Source: Actinospica durhamensis
Lineage (GTDB): Bacteria > Actinomycetota > Actinomycetes > Streptomycetales > Catenulisporaceae
Assembly (NCBI RefSeq): GCF_018139695.1
Contig: NZ_JAGSOG010000048.1
Span: 1-40,645, forward strand
Direction: 5' to 3'
Length of the DNA stretch: 40,645 nt
Part shown: positions 8,374 to 16,432 of the stretch, piece after piece
Position numbering within the stretch: position 1 is the stretch's first letter
Layout of the letters: every line of letters begins with the position of its first letter
The notes under the pieces: model-generated
Database searches by the model: none
What the model was told of the DNA's origin: nothing
What the model saw: the letters and a program-made list of their open reading frames with translations, nothing else
Position numbers and translations under genes: made by a program

Positions 8374-9516
8374 TCAGCACTCCTCGAGCCGCGCCGACGC
8401 CGTCGAGGTGCGCAGGTGGGACGCGGCCAGGGCCATGGTTCCACCGAGGGCCGTGGCCACGAGGCGGGAGAGGGCGACGTCCGGCGCACTGTGTCCGAGC
8501 AGGTCGAGCAGCAGGACGACGAAGCCGCTGAGGAAGACGCAGAACACGAAGTAGTTCGCGCTGAAGACGGCGTAGGCCAGCCAGACCGTGCCCGCGGCGA
8601 CGAGCAGGAAGGGCACCGCGCCGGCCTCGGCGAGGCCGGCCAGCAGGACGCCGAGCAGGACGCCGCAGGCGGTGCCGCCGATGCGGTCGAGGCTGCGCCG
8701 GATGGTGGCGGCGTGGCCGGGCTTGAGCACCAGCAGCGCGGTCATCGCCGCCCAGTACCCGTGCGGGAGCCCGGCGAGGACGGCGACGACATCGGTGAGT
8801 GCGACGACGACGGTCAGGCGCAGCACGTGCTGGCCCGGCTCGGCGCGGGGGTCGAGGCCGATCGAAGCCCTGGCGACCAGCCGCCGGAGCGTCCGCGCCC
8901 GACCCGCCGAGTAGGCTGCCGCATCCTCGAACTCCGGCTCTGACTCGAACCCCGACCCTGACACGAACCCTGACCCTGACACGAACCCTGACTCGGGCTC
9001 GGGCTCGCCGTGGCGGTCGATCGCGGTCAGCAGGGCCTGCCATGCGCCGCCGGACAGCAGCAGCGTCGCCCACAGCCAGGGGTGTCCGGTCGCCGTCGAC
9101 GCGAGCAGCAGCGCGACCGGCCACTGCAGGCCCGCGATGCCGACCCGCTGGCTGAACTGGCCGCACAGGCCGGCGGCGTAGGTCGTCACGATCAGGGCCG
9201 CGAGCAGCGGCCAGGGCCGGTCGGCCAGGGTGGCGCCGGCGAATCCCGACACCGCCATGCCCAGGCTGCTCAGCAGTACGGCGCGCGCGTGCTGGCCGGG
9301 CCGGGCCCGGGTGGTCGCGGCGAGCCCGGAGGTGAGGGCGCCGAGCGCGGCGAACACGCCGAACTGCGGGTGTCCCAGCGAGACGCCCAGGGCCAGCGGG
9401 ACCATCACGCCCGCCCCGAGCCGCGCGCCGCGGCGTACCTCGACGTGCGCACGCCGTACCGAGACGACCTGGGCCGTCGGGCGCAGGGCCCGGAAGGTTT
9501 CCGAGTATGTGGACAA
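8374..9516 (-). CDS. FUSC-family membrane transporter (aromatic acid exporter-like)
   Basis: 380 residues. Two blocks of hydrophobic segments (about residues 35-170 and 225-365) are separated by a hydrophilic loop, the usual layout of FUSC proteins, which are linked to fusaric-acid or aromatic-acid export. The second block includes YWAAMTALLVLKPG, characteristic of the family. The start is TTG 9516, because GGAGGAG (9521-9527) lies just before it and the next in-frame Met is 37 residues inside the protein. The loop contains GFVSGS repeats encoded by tandem DNA repeats. It is divergent from a LysR gene 189 bp away, so that regulator is the likely controller. The substrate is unknown. Confidence 0.85.
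   Translation of the reverse strand: MSTYSETFRALRPTAQVVSVRRAHVEVRRGARLGAGVMVPLALGVSLGHPQFGVFAALGALTSGLAATTRARPGQHARAVLLSSLGMAVSGFAGATLADRPWPLLAALIVTTYAAGLCGQFSQRVGIAGLQWPVALLLASTATGHPWLWATLLLSGGAWQALLTAIDRHGEPEPESGFVSGSGFVSGSGFESEPEFEDAAAYSAGRARTLRRLVARASIGLDPRAEPGQHVLRLTVVVALTDVVAVLAGLPHGYWAAMTALLVLKPGHAATIRRSLDRIGGTACGVLLGVLLAGLAEAGAVPFLLVAAGTVWLAYAVFSANYFVFCVFLSGFVVLLLDLLGHSAPDVALSRLVATALGGTMALAASHLRTSTASARLEEC
8944..8992. repeat. 18-bp tandem repeat inside the FUSC gene
   Basis: About 2.7 copies of ACGAACCCTGACCCTGAC, read on the minus strand as GFVSGS GFVSGS GFESE. The repeat is in multiples of 3 and can change length without a frameshift; it lies in the cytoplasmic linker between the two membrane blocks. 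Confidence 0.85.
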
Positions 9517-9675
9517 AGTTCTCCTCCGGCGGTTTCGCTTCAGCCGATCGACTCAGCGATACGACACGCCTTCGGGCCGCCCCGGTCGGCGAGTGAGACC
9601 CGCCGGTTCTCCGAGGCGCTTCCAGGCTGACACGCGGGCCACAGATGCGTCCAATGCTTCAATCGGCACGTATCG

Positions 9676-9690
9676 ATGCGCGATGCGCAT
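9676..9690. promoter_or_regulatory. Palindrome ATGCGC-GAT-GCGCAT before the LysR gene
   Basis: Perfect 6-3-6 inverted repeat ending 15 bases before the chosen LysR start at 9706, in the divergent region shared with the FUSC gene. A likely operator for the LysR protein. If translation started at the ATG within it (9676) it would be coding, but homology begins only at MQIEELRWF. Confidence 0.45.
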
Positions 9691-9705
9691 GAGATGATCC
9701 GGAGT

Positions 9706-10611
9706 ATGCAGATCGAGGAGCTCCGCTGGTTCGCCACGCTGTGCGAGACGGGGCACATGGGCCAGGCGGCGGCGGAACTCGGCCTGTCCCAGCCCGGGCT
9801 CTCCCGCGCGCTCGCCCGGCTCGAGGCCGAACTCGGCGCTCCGCTGTTCGACCGCAACGGCCGCGTGCTCGCGCTCAACCGGTTCGGCCGGGCCTTCCTC
9901 ACACACGCCGAACGCATCCTGGCCGAGGACGAGGCGGGCCGGCGCGCGGTCGCCGAGTTGGCCAGTCCGCAGACCGGGACCGTGGCGCTGGCGTTCCTCT
10001 ACACCGTGGGCAACTGGCTGGTGCCGCGCCTGCTGCTGTCCTTCCGCGCCGAGCATCCGCACGTGCGCTTCCATCTCGTGCAGGGCGGCAACTCGGCCAA
10101 TCTGCAGGCGCTCGAGCGCGGCGAGGTGGACCTGGTGATCACCTCACCGCGTCCCGCGGATCCGGGGCTGGCCTGGCGCGCGCTGCGTACCGAGCACCTG
10201 TACCTCGCGGTCCCGGCCGGCCACCGGCTCGCCCACCGCAGGCGGGTGCGGATCGAGGACGCCGGGACCGGGCCGTTCGTCGCCACCAGGCAGGGCACCG
10301 GTCTGCGCGAGTCCACCGAGCAGATGTGGCAGCGGGCCGGCATCGAGCCGCAGATCGCCTTCGAGAGCGACGACGTGCCCGCTCTGCGCGGGCTGGTCGC
10401 CGTGGGCCTCGGCGTGGCGGTGCTCCCCCGTTCGCGCACGTACGACGGCAACATCGACGACTCGGCGGAACCCTGGCTGCGCTACATCCCGCTCGTCGCG
10501 CCGGACGCCTCCCGGGTCCTGGGACTGACCTGGCGCCAGGAGCGGTGGGCCTCGCCCGCCGTGACCGCCTTCCGCGACGCGGTCACGGCCCTCGCGCCCG
10601 AGCTTCCCTGA
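9706..10611 (+). CDS. LysR-family transcription regulator
   Basis: 301 residues. Residues 1-60 form the winged HTH (MQIEELRWFATLCETGH, QAAAELGLSQPGLSRALARLE, APLFDRNGR), followed by the two-lobed effector-binding domain (PQTGTVALAFLYTVGNWLVP, DLVITSPRP, VAVGLGVAVLPRS). The start is set at ATG 9706 because LysR homology begins there; 9694 and 9676 are in-frame alternatives without better ribosome binding sites. It probably controls the divergent FUSC exporter in response to the exported compound, the classical LysR arrangement. A weak hairpin (10614-10632) follows the stop. Confidence 0.92.
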   Translation: MQIEELRWFATLCETGHMGQAAAELGLSQPGLSRALARLEAELGAPLFDRNGRVLALNRFGRAFLTHAERILAEDEAGRRAVAELASPQTGTVALAFLYTVGNWLVPRLLLSFRAEHPHVRFHLVQGGNSANLQALERGEVDLVITSPRPADPGLAWRALRTEHLYLAVPAGHRLAHRRRVRIEDAGTGPFVATRQGTGLRESTEQMWQRAGIEPQIAFESDDVPALRGLVAVGLGVAVLPRSRTYDGNIDDSAEPWLRYIPLVAPDASRVLGLTWRQERWASPAVTAFRDAVTALAPELP

Positions 10612-10613
10612 CA

Positions 10614-10632
10614 CCGCTCGATGCGAGAGCGG
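10614..10632 (+). terminator. Short hairpin after the LysR gene
   Basis: CCGCTC (10614-10619) and GAGCGG (10627-10632) pair around a 7-base loop, three bases after the LysR stop. Confidence 0.45.
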
Positions 10633-10804
10633 GCGGACTCCACGAGTGACGAGTGGCGAGTGCGCGGGCGTCGCCGAGCCCTGTACGCAGGGGCCGTATT
10701 CACCTCGACCCGGTCCGCGCGCCGCTGGTAGTTTGCTGGCCTGTTCTGTGAATCCTGGCCTTGCCGCTCCAGGCGGCCGCTCAGCAGGTGGGGAACCGAA
10801 AACC

Positions 10805-11587
10805 TTGGAATCTCTGATCAACGCCTTCCTCTACGGCAACGCGGCCAACCGCCGGGTCCACGAGGCGTGCGGTCCTTTCATGATCGGGTTCGACGCGGAC
10901 AACGATCTCAAGTTCCTGAATTACGCGGTCCCGGAGCCGGACGCCGACCCGACGCCGCAGGACATCAGCGCGCTGATAGCGGCGTTCGAGGCGCGCGGCC
11001 GCATGCCGCGTCTCGAGTTCGCCCGGAAGGGCGCCGCACTGGTCGAGCCGGCGCTCCTGGCCGCCGGGTTCACCGTCGAGCAGCGCCTGCCGTTCATGCT
11101 CATCGTCCCGGCGGACCTGGCCTGGCCGCTGGAGGTCCCGGGGGTCGCGTTCCACGTGCTCGACGACTCCGCGACCGACGAGGAACTGCACGGCGTGGCG
11201 CTGACCCAGTACGAGGCGTTCCAGGGCGATCCGGCCGGCGTGGACTTCGGCCGCGAGGTCGAAGGGCTACGCGGTGGGATCGCCCGGGGCGGCGCGGCGG
11301 TGCTGGCCTGCGCGGCGCCGGGAACCCCGGACGCGGGAGCGCCGATGGGCGCGGGCAACTTCGGGGCACCGAGGGCCGGGACCACGGAGATCGGCGGGAT
11401 CGCGGTGCGCGAGGCGTTTCGGCGCCGGGGCATCGGAGCCGCCGTCACCGGGGTGCTGAGCCGGGCCGCGTTCGATCTCGGACTGGAGTGCGCCTGGCTG
11501 TCACCGGCCGGGCCCGCCCAGGAGCGGATGTACGCGTCGATCGGGTACCGGAGCTCCGGCGAGATGGTGTTCATCGCCAAGGAGTAG
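10805..11587 (+). CDS. GNAT-family N-acetyltransferase
   Basis: 260 residues. The C-terminal half has the acetyl-CoA-binding signature: EIGGIAVREAFRRRGIGAAVTGVLSRAAFDLG (motif A, R-R-x-G-I-G-A) and the terminal YASIGYRSSGEMVFI. The N-terminal half (residues ~1-115) is a second, degenerate GNAT-like or substrate-binding region. The start is TTG 10805, preceded by AGGTGGGG at 10786-10793; the frame is open further upstream but that stretch is unlike protein. The acceptor molecule is not predictable. It is monocistronic, with an imperfect repeat block and a hairpin after it. Confidence 0.82.
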   Translation: MESLINAFLYGNAANRRVHEACGPFMIGFDADNDLKFLNYAVPEPDADPTPQDISALIAAFEARGRMPRLEFARKGAALVEPALLAAGFTVEQRLPFMLIVPADLAWPLEVPGVAFHVLDDSATDEELHGVALTQYEAFQGDPAGVDFGREVEGLRGGIARGGAAVLACAAPGTPDAGAPMGAGNFGAPRAGTTEIGGIAVREAFRRRGIGAAVTGVLSRAAFDLGLECAWLSPAGPAQERMYASIGYRSSGEMVFIAKE

Positions 11588-11594
11588 GGCCGAG

Positions 11595-11658
11595 CACTGA
11601 GTTGGCCGAATTCTGACTCGACCGAGCACTGAGTCGGCCGAACACTGAGTCGACCGGG
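11595..11658. repeat. Four-unit 16-bp imperfect tandem repeat
   Basis: Units CACTGAGTTGGCCGAA (11595-11610), a degenerate CTGACTCGACCGAG (11613-11626), CACTGAGTCGGCCGAA (11627-11642) and CACTGAGTCGACCGGG (11643-11658). It begins eight bases after the acetyltransferase stop. Each unit contains GAGTCG/CGACTC-like halves, so adjacent units can also fold. Confidence 0.8.
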
Positions 11659-11739
11659 CGTTGTGACGGCACCACCGCACCGGCAAGCCGAACGGCCACC
11701 GACGGCTACCTCGCCTGACACCCGATCAGCCACGCACCA

Positions 11740-11777
11740 CGGGCCCGCGCTCCGGCATCCAACCGGGCGCGGGCCCG
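11740..11777. terminator. Hairpin between acetyltransferase and lacI genes
   Basis: CGGGCCCGCGC (11740-11750) pairs perfectly with GCGCGGGCCCG (11767-11777). It lies 150 bp after the acetyltransferase stop and just before the lacI promoter region. Confidence 0.65.
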
Positions 11778-11812
11778 CGGTATGCGCCGGATGTGAATGA
11801 AGATGTAGATGT

Positions 11813-11828
11813 TACGATTCATCGTGTG
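11813..11828 (+). promoter_or_regulatory. -10 box of a leaderless promoter for the first lacI gene
   Basis: TACGAT at 11813-11818 fits TANNNT and puts transcription start at about 11825, directly at the in-frame GTG 11826 / ATG 11829. The A/T-richer stretch 11791-11825 surrounding it also contains the short inverted pair GATG/CATC, a possible autoregulatory site. Confidence 0.45.
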
Positions 11829-12887
11829 ATGCCCTATGCAACCCCCGTGAAGCCGACTGCCGGACCTCTCGGCGAGCCGATTCGCGGGGCTGCGACCTTG
11901 GCGGACATCGCGCGCGCGGCCGGGGTTTCGGCTTCGACCGTTTCGAAGGTGCTCAACGCCAAGGGGGACGTGGCCGCCGCCACCCGCGAGCGCGTCGAGG
12001 CGGTGCTGCGGGAGTACGGGTACCGGCGCCGCGGCCCGCGCACGGCTCCCCTGCTCGATCTGGTGTTCCACGAGCTGCAGAGCGCGTGGTCGCTCGAGGT
12101 CATCCGCGGCGCGGAGAAGGTCGCGCAGGAGGAAGGGCTGAGCCTGGTGCTCTCCCAGTCCGAAGGACGCTCGACGCCGGGCCAGTCCTGGCTCGACGGG
12201 GTGCTCGCGCGGCGCCCGACCGGCGTCCTGCTCGTGCTCTCGAAGCTCGAGGCCGCCCAGTGCAGGCAGTTGACGACCCGGGGCATCCCGTTCGCCGTGA
12301 TCGATCCGGACGGCGAGCTCGACGTGGACGTTCCCACCGTCGGGGCGACGAACTGGCAGGGCGGGCTCACCGCGACCCGGCACCTGATCCAACTCGGCCA
12401 TCGGCGCATCGGCGTCGTGGCCGGGCCCAGCCGGATGCTGTGCAGCAGGGCGCGCCTGGACGGTTACCGGGCGGCGCTGGAGACCGCGGGCCTGCGTTTC
12501 GATCCGAAACTGGTCGTGGCCGGGGAGTTCCACCACGACGAGGGACACCGGCTCGGCAAGGAGCTGCTCCGATCCGAGGACCGGCCCACCGCCGTGGTCG
12601 CCGGCAACGACCTGCAGGCACTCGGCGTCTACGAGGCGGCCAGGGAACTCGGCCTGCGCATTCCGCAGGACCTGAGCGTGGTCGGCTTCGACGACCTGCC
12701 CGTCGCACGCTGGGTCGGGCCGCCGTTGACCACCATCCGCCAGCCGCTGGCCGAGATGGCCGCCGCCGCGCTGCACATGGTGATCGGTCTCGCGCGGGGC
12801 GACGAGCGCACCCGGGCGGCCACGCGGATCGAACTGGCCACGGAGCTTGTCGTGCGCGCCAGCACCGCCCCGCCGTCGAAAGCCTGA
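11829..12887 (+). CDS. LacI-family repressor (first copy)
   Basis: 352 residues from ATG 11829. The HTH is clear: ATLADIARAAGVSASTVSKVLN followed by the hinge region VEAVLREYGYRRR; the sugar-binding domain includes GVLLVLSK, HRRIGVVAGP, LDGYRAALE and DLSVVGFDDLP. An ATG at 11793 would add 12 residues but lies upstream of the likely transcription start. It is convergent with the GH51 gene, sharing a terminator. By position it probably regulates arabinoside or xyloside use, but no operator resembling the one at 17826-17845 was found near it, so its targets may lie elsewhere. Confidence 0.92.
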   Translation: MPYATPVKPTAGPLGEPIRGAATLADIARAAGVSASTVSKVLNAKGDVAAATRERVEAVLREYGYRRRGPRTAPLLDLVFHELQSAWSLEVIRGAEKVAQEEGLSLVLSQSEGRSTPGQSWLDGVLARRPTGVLLVLSKLEAAQCRQLTTRGIPFAVIDPDGELDVDVPTVGATNWQGGLTATRHLIQLGHRRIGVVAGPSRMLCSRARLDGYRAALETAGLRFDPKLVVAGEFHHDEGHRLGKELLRSEDRPTAVVAGNDLQALGVYEAARELGLRIPQDLSVVGFDDLPVARWVGPPLTTIRQPLAEMAAAALHMVIGLARGDERTRAATRIELATELVVRASTAPPSKA

Positions 12888-12898
12888 GCCGTCGTTCT

Positions 12899-12924
12899 CC
12901 GGCACGGTGAGACCGCGCTGCCGG
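12899..12924. terminator. Bidirectional terminator between lacI and GH51 genes
   Basis: CCGGCACGGT (12899-12908), loop GAG, ACCG, a three-base bulge CGC, then TGCCGG (12919-12924). It fills the 38-bp gap between the two convergent stops. Confidence 0.6.
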
Positions 12925-12925
12925 G

Positions 12926-14434
12926 TCAGTGCAGCGCGATCGCCGTCCACGAGACCGGTGGGAGTTCGACCCTGAGCACGCCGTCGGCCAGCACGGCGCT
13001 CGCGTTGGCGAACGGCGTCACCCGATCCTGCTGCTCGAGGGTGTTCTTGGCGTACACATCGGCGTCGGCGAGCGTGACCGCTTCGAGGATGCGCGTCGAA
13101 CCCAGGCTGCGCACGTCGATCGTGATCTGCGCGGTCTCGGTCAGGTCGCGGTTGACGAGGAAGACGGCGGCGCGGTCCTCGTCCACAGTGGCGACGGCGT
13201 CGACGAGGGCTGCCTCGCCGTGGCGCGTCGTCTGATACGTCGGGGTCTGGATCACGGGCCGGATCACCTCACCGGAGGCGAGGCGGCTGGTGATGGAGAA
13301 CGGGTAGAAGGTCGTCTGGCGCCAGGCCGGCCCGCCGGGCTCGGTCATGATCGGCGCGATCACGTTGACGAGCTGCGCGAGCGACGCCGAGGTGACGCGG
13401 TCACTCCGCTTGAGCAGCGTCATCAGCAGGTTGCCGACTACGACGGCGTCGGCCACCGAGTACTTGTCCTCGAGCAGCCGCGGCGCGTAACGCCACTCCT
13501 TGGCGGACTGATCGGCCGCCTCGGCCTCCATGTGCTCCTTGACGTACCAGATGTTCCACTCGTCGAAGGAGATGTTGATCTTCTTGTCCGAGCGCTTCTT
13601 GTACCCCACGTGATCCGCTGTGGCCACGACGGTGTCGATGAAGAAGTCCATGTCGAGCGCGGAGGCGAGGAAGGAACCGAGGTCCCCGTCGAGCTCCTGG
13701 TAGTACGCGTGGCACGAGATGTAGTCGACGTGCTCGTAGCAGTGCTCGAGGACCGTGCGCTCCCAGTCGCCGAACGTCGGCATCCCGGAGCCGGAAGAAC
13801 CGCAGACCACGAGCTCAAGGCTCTTGTCGGCCATCTTCATCGCCGCGGCGGTACGGGCGGCGATCTTCCCGTAGTCCTCCGCCGTCATGAAACCGGTCTG
13901 CCAGGGCCCGTCCATCTCGTTGCCCAGACACCACATCCGCACGTTGTGCGGCTCCACCGAGCCGTTCGCCACCCGCGCGTCCGAGAGCGCCGTGCCGGAC
14001 GGGTGATTGGCGTACTCGAGCAGATCGAGCGCCGGCAAGATGCCCCGGGTCGCGATGTTCACCGCCAGCATCAGCTCCGAGCCGGTCAGCTTGAGCCACT
14101 TGGCGAACTCGTCCAGACCGACCTGGTTCGGCTCGAGCGAATGCCACGCCAGATCGCGCCGCACCGGGCGCTGCTCGCGCGGACCGACCGAATCCTCCCA
14201 GCGGAAGCCGGAGACGAAGTTGCCGCCCGGGTAGCGCACCGTCGAACTGCCGAGCTCCCGGACGAGCTCGACCACGTCCATCCGGAACCCGTCCTCGTTC
14301 GCACTCGGATGCCCGGGCTCATAGAGCCCGTCATACACACAGCGGCCGAGGTGCTCGACGAACGAGCCGAAGGTACGGCGGTTGACCGGTGCGATCACGG
14401 CTCGCCGGTCGAGTTCGATGTGCGCAGTGGGCAT
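12926..14434 (-). CDS. GH51 alpha-L-arabinofuranosidase
   Basis: 502 residues, the family's usual length. Retaining GH51 enzyme that removes terminal arabinofuranosyl groups from arabinoxylan or arabinan oligosaccharides. Visible: RTFGSFVEHLGRCVYDGLYEP near the N-terminus, RYPGGNFVSGFRWEDSVGP, the acid/base Glu173 in WCLGNEMDGPWQ, and the nucleophile Glu292 in ISFDEWNIWYV. There is no signal peptide, so it acts in the cytoplasm on imported oligosaccharides. The start is ATG 14434 with GGAAAGGA eight bases upstream; the longer open frame beyond it is the antisense of the permease gene. It is the last gene of the binding-protein/permease/permease operon, 77 bp after the second permease, with a small stem at 14456-14470 between them. 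Confidence 0.95.
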   Translation of the reverse strand: MPTAHIELDRRAVIAPVNRRTFGSFVEHLGRCVYDGLYEPGHPSANEDGFRMDVVELVRELGSSTVRYPGGNFVSGFRWEDSVGPREQRPVRRDLAWHSLEPNQVGLDEFAKWLKLTGSELMLAVNIATRGILPALDLLEYANHPSGTALSDARVANGSVEPHNVRMWCLGNEMDGPWQTGFMTAEDYGKIAARTAAAMKMADKSLELVVCGSSGSGMPTFGDWERTVLEHCYEHVDYISCHAYYQELDGDLGSFLASALDMDFFIDTVVATADHVGYKKRSDKKINISFDEWNIWYVKEHMEAEAADQSAKEWRYAPRLLEDKYSVADAVVVGNLLMTLLKRSDRVTSASLAQLVNVIAPIMTEPGGPAWRQTTFYPFSITSRLASGEVIRPVIQTPTYQTTRHGEAALVDAVATVDEDRAAVFLVNRDLTETAQITIDVRSLGSTRILEAVTLADADVYAKNTLEQQDRVTPFANASAVLADGVLRVELPPVSWTAIALH

Positions 14435-14511
14435 CGCAGTAATCCTTTCCTGCCCCCGCCGGTGCGGCGGCGAGGGCGGAAGCGGTGTTGACGGGTTCGG
14501 CCGGCCGAGGC

Positions 14512-15405
14512 TCAGCCCTTGACCGCGCCGGTGAGGCCGCCGACGATCCGCTTCTGGAAGATCGAGAAGAAGATCAGCGCGGGCAGCATCGCGAGCGAGG
14601 TGAACGCGAGGACCTTCGCCGTGTCCTCGGAGTACTGCGAGGAGAACTGCTGCACGCCGAGCGGCAGGGTGTAGTTCGCCTGCGAGTTGAGGATATAGAG
14701 CGGCAGGACGTAGTTGTTCCAGCTGCCGATGAACGTGAGGATGCCGACGGTGGCCACGCCCGGGAGCGAGAGGGGCAGAACCATGCGGACGAAGAAGCCG
14801 ATGCGGCTGGTGCCGTCGAGCGAGGCGGCCTCCTCGAGCTCCTTCGGGATCGCGCGCAGGAACGGGACCAGGATGATGATGGTCGTGGGCAGGCCGAAGG
14901 CGATCTCCGGGATGATGATCCCGGCGAGGTTGTCGATCAGGCCCAGGTCCTTGATCACGATGTAGAGCGGGGTGATCGCGATGACCATGGGGAACATCAG
15001 GCCCGCCGCGAACAGCGAGTACATCGCGCCCTTGAGCTTGAAGTCGTAGCGCGCCAGTACGAACGAGACCATCAGCCCCAGCACCACGACCCCGACGGTG
15101 CACGCCAGCGCGACGACCAACGAGTTGCCGAACTCACCCCAGAACGTGGATGACGACAAGACATTGGTGTAGTTGCTGAACACCCAGGGATGGGGCAGGC
15201 CGGCCGGGCTCGTGGAGATCTGCGCGTTCGTACGGAACCCGCCGACCACGATGTAGAGCACCGGGGCGATACAGGCCGCGATGAACAGCAGCGCGACCAG
15301 GTAGGTGATCGGGTTGCCCCACTTGTGCGGCCGCTCCGCGTCACCGCTGCCGCGCTTCTTGGCGCGCGCCGCGGAGGAGCGAGGGAGATAGGTCGACGTG
15401 CTCAT
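14512..15405 (-). CDS. ABC sugar transporter permease (MalG-type)
   Basis: 297 residues with six membrane segments, starting with YLVALLFIAACIAPVLYIVVGG. The EAA loop that contacts the ATPase is EEAASLDGTSRIGFFVRMVLPLSLPG (about residues 192-217). CUT1-type carbohydrate permease forming a heterodimer with the product of the preceding gene. Its ATG overlaps the TGA of that gene (ATGA), so translation is coupled. No ATPase gene is in the operon; actinomycetes usually share a single MsiK-type ATPase among such transporters. Confidence 0.94.
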   Translation of the reverse strand: MSTSTYLPRSSAARAKKRGSGDAERPHKWGNPITYLVALLFIAACIAPVLYIVVGGFRTNAQISTSPAGLPHPWVFSNYTNVLSSSTFWGEFGNSLVVALACTVGVVVLGLMVSFVLARYDFKLKGAMYSLFAAGLMFPMVIAITPLYIVIKDLGLIDNLAGIIIPEIAFGLPTTIIILVPFLRAIPKELEEAASLDGTSRIGFFVRMVLPLSLPGVATVGILTFIGSWNNYVLPLYILNSQANYTLPLGVQQFSSQYSEDTAKVLAFTSLAMLPALIFFSIFQKRIVGGLTGAVKG

Positions 15406-16421
15406 CAGCTCGCTCCTTCAGTGACGGCGCCCTTGAGGTCGCGGCGCAGCACGAGGCGCTGGTAGATCAGCGCGATGACCATCGAGATCAGGAACATCAC
15501 GACCGCGACCGCGCTGCCGTAGCCGTAGTTGCCCGCGTCCCGGCCCTGCTGGACCATGTAGATCGCCATGGTCGAGGTGCCGGCGGTGCCTGAGACGTAC
15601 TCGCCCCAGATGATGTAGACCAGGTCGAACAGCTGGAGCGAGCCGATGATCGAGAGCAGGCCCCAGATCCGGATCGTCGGACCGAGCAGGGGCACCGTGA
15701 TCCGGCGCTGGACCTGCCAGTAGGACGCGCCGTCGAGCGCGGCGGCCTCGAACAGCTCGTCCGGGATCGACTGCAGCCCCGCGAGCATCAGGATCACCGC
15801 GAAGCCGATGTACTTCCACGAGATGATCGCCATCAGCGTCCAGATGGCCAGCTTCGGGTCCGCGAGCCAGTCCTTCTGCAGCGAGCCGAGCCCGATGTGC
15901 GAGAGCAGGTCGTTGACCGCGCCGTTCTGCTGGAGCATCAGCGACCAGCCGGTGCCGACGATGACCTCGGAGATCACGTACGGCACGAAGATCAGCACCC
16001 GGATGACCGAGCGCCCGCGGATCTTCTGGTTCAGCAGCAGCGCCAGGATGATCGCCACCGGTCCCTGGATCACCAGGGAGAGCACCAGGATGACCCCGTT
16101 GTGCCACAGCACCTGCTGGAACGCCGGGTCCGTGAAGATCAGCTTGTAGTTGTTCAGTCCGACCCAGTCGGTGGCCGGACCGTACCCGTGCCAGCGGTAG
16201 AAGCCGTAGTACGCCGCGAGGATGACCGGAAAGATCACGAACGCCACGAACATCAGGATCGCCGGTGCGGAGAGCACCGTGATCTCGAGACGCATCCGGG
16301 CACGGCCACGGCGGCGCGCAGCCACCCGCGGCCGGGGCGAAGGCGCACTCGCGCCCTCGCCCCGCACCGTGCCCTGCGACTGCCGGTCGGAGACCGTGTC
16401 AGTACCCAGGGAGTTGCTCAT
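15405..16421 (-). CDS. ABC sugar transporter permease (MalF-type)
   Basis: 338 residues. A ~45-residue cytoplasmic N-terminus rich in Arg (RVAARRRGRARMR) precedes six membrane segments. The EAA loop is FEAAALDGASYWQVQRRITVPLLGP. It pairs with the MalG-type permease to form the channel of a CUT1 importer. It begins 11 bases after the binding-protein stop and overlaps the next gene by ATGA. By context the substrate is an arabinose- or xylose-containing oligosaccharide. Confidence 0.94.
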   Translation of the reverse strand: MSNSLGTDTVSDRQSQGTVRGEGASAPSPRPRVAARRRGRARMRLEITVLSAPAILMFVAFVIFPVILAAYYGFYRWHGYGPATDWVGLNNYKLIFTDPAFQQVLWHNGVILVLSLVIQGPVAIILALLLNQKIRGRSVIRVLIFVPYVISEVIVGTGWSLMLQQNGAVNDLLSHIGLGSLQKDWLADPKLAIWTLMAIISWKYIGFAVILMLAGLQSIPDELFEAAALDGASYWQVQRRITVPLLGPTIRIWGLLSIIGSLQLFDLVYIIWGEYVSGTAGTSTMAIYMVQQGRDAGNYGYGSAVAVVMFLISMVIALIYQRLVLRRDLKGAVTEGAS

Positions 16422-16432
16422 CGTGTGTCCGC

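Noticed and set aside
10698-10733. Promoter TTCACC ... TAGTTT before the acetyltransferase gene
   Set aside because: The spacer would be about 24 bases, too long for a standard promoter.
12926-15103. GH51 gene extended upstream to 725 residues
   Set aside because: The extra part is an out-of-frame reading of the permease gene; ATG 14434 has a good ribosome binding site and matches the usual GH51 length.
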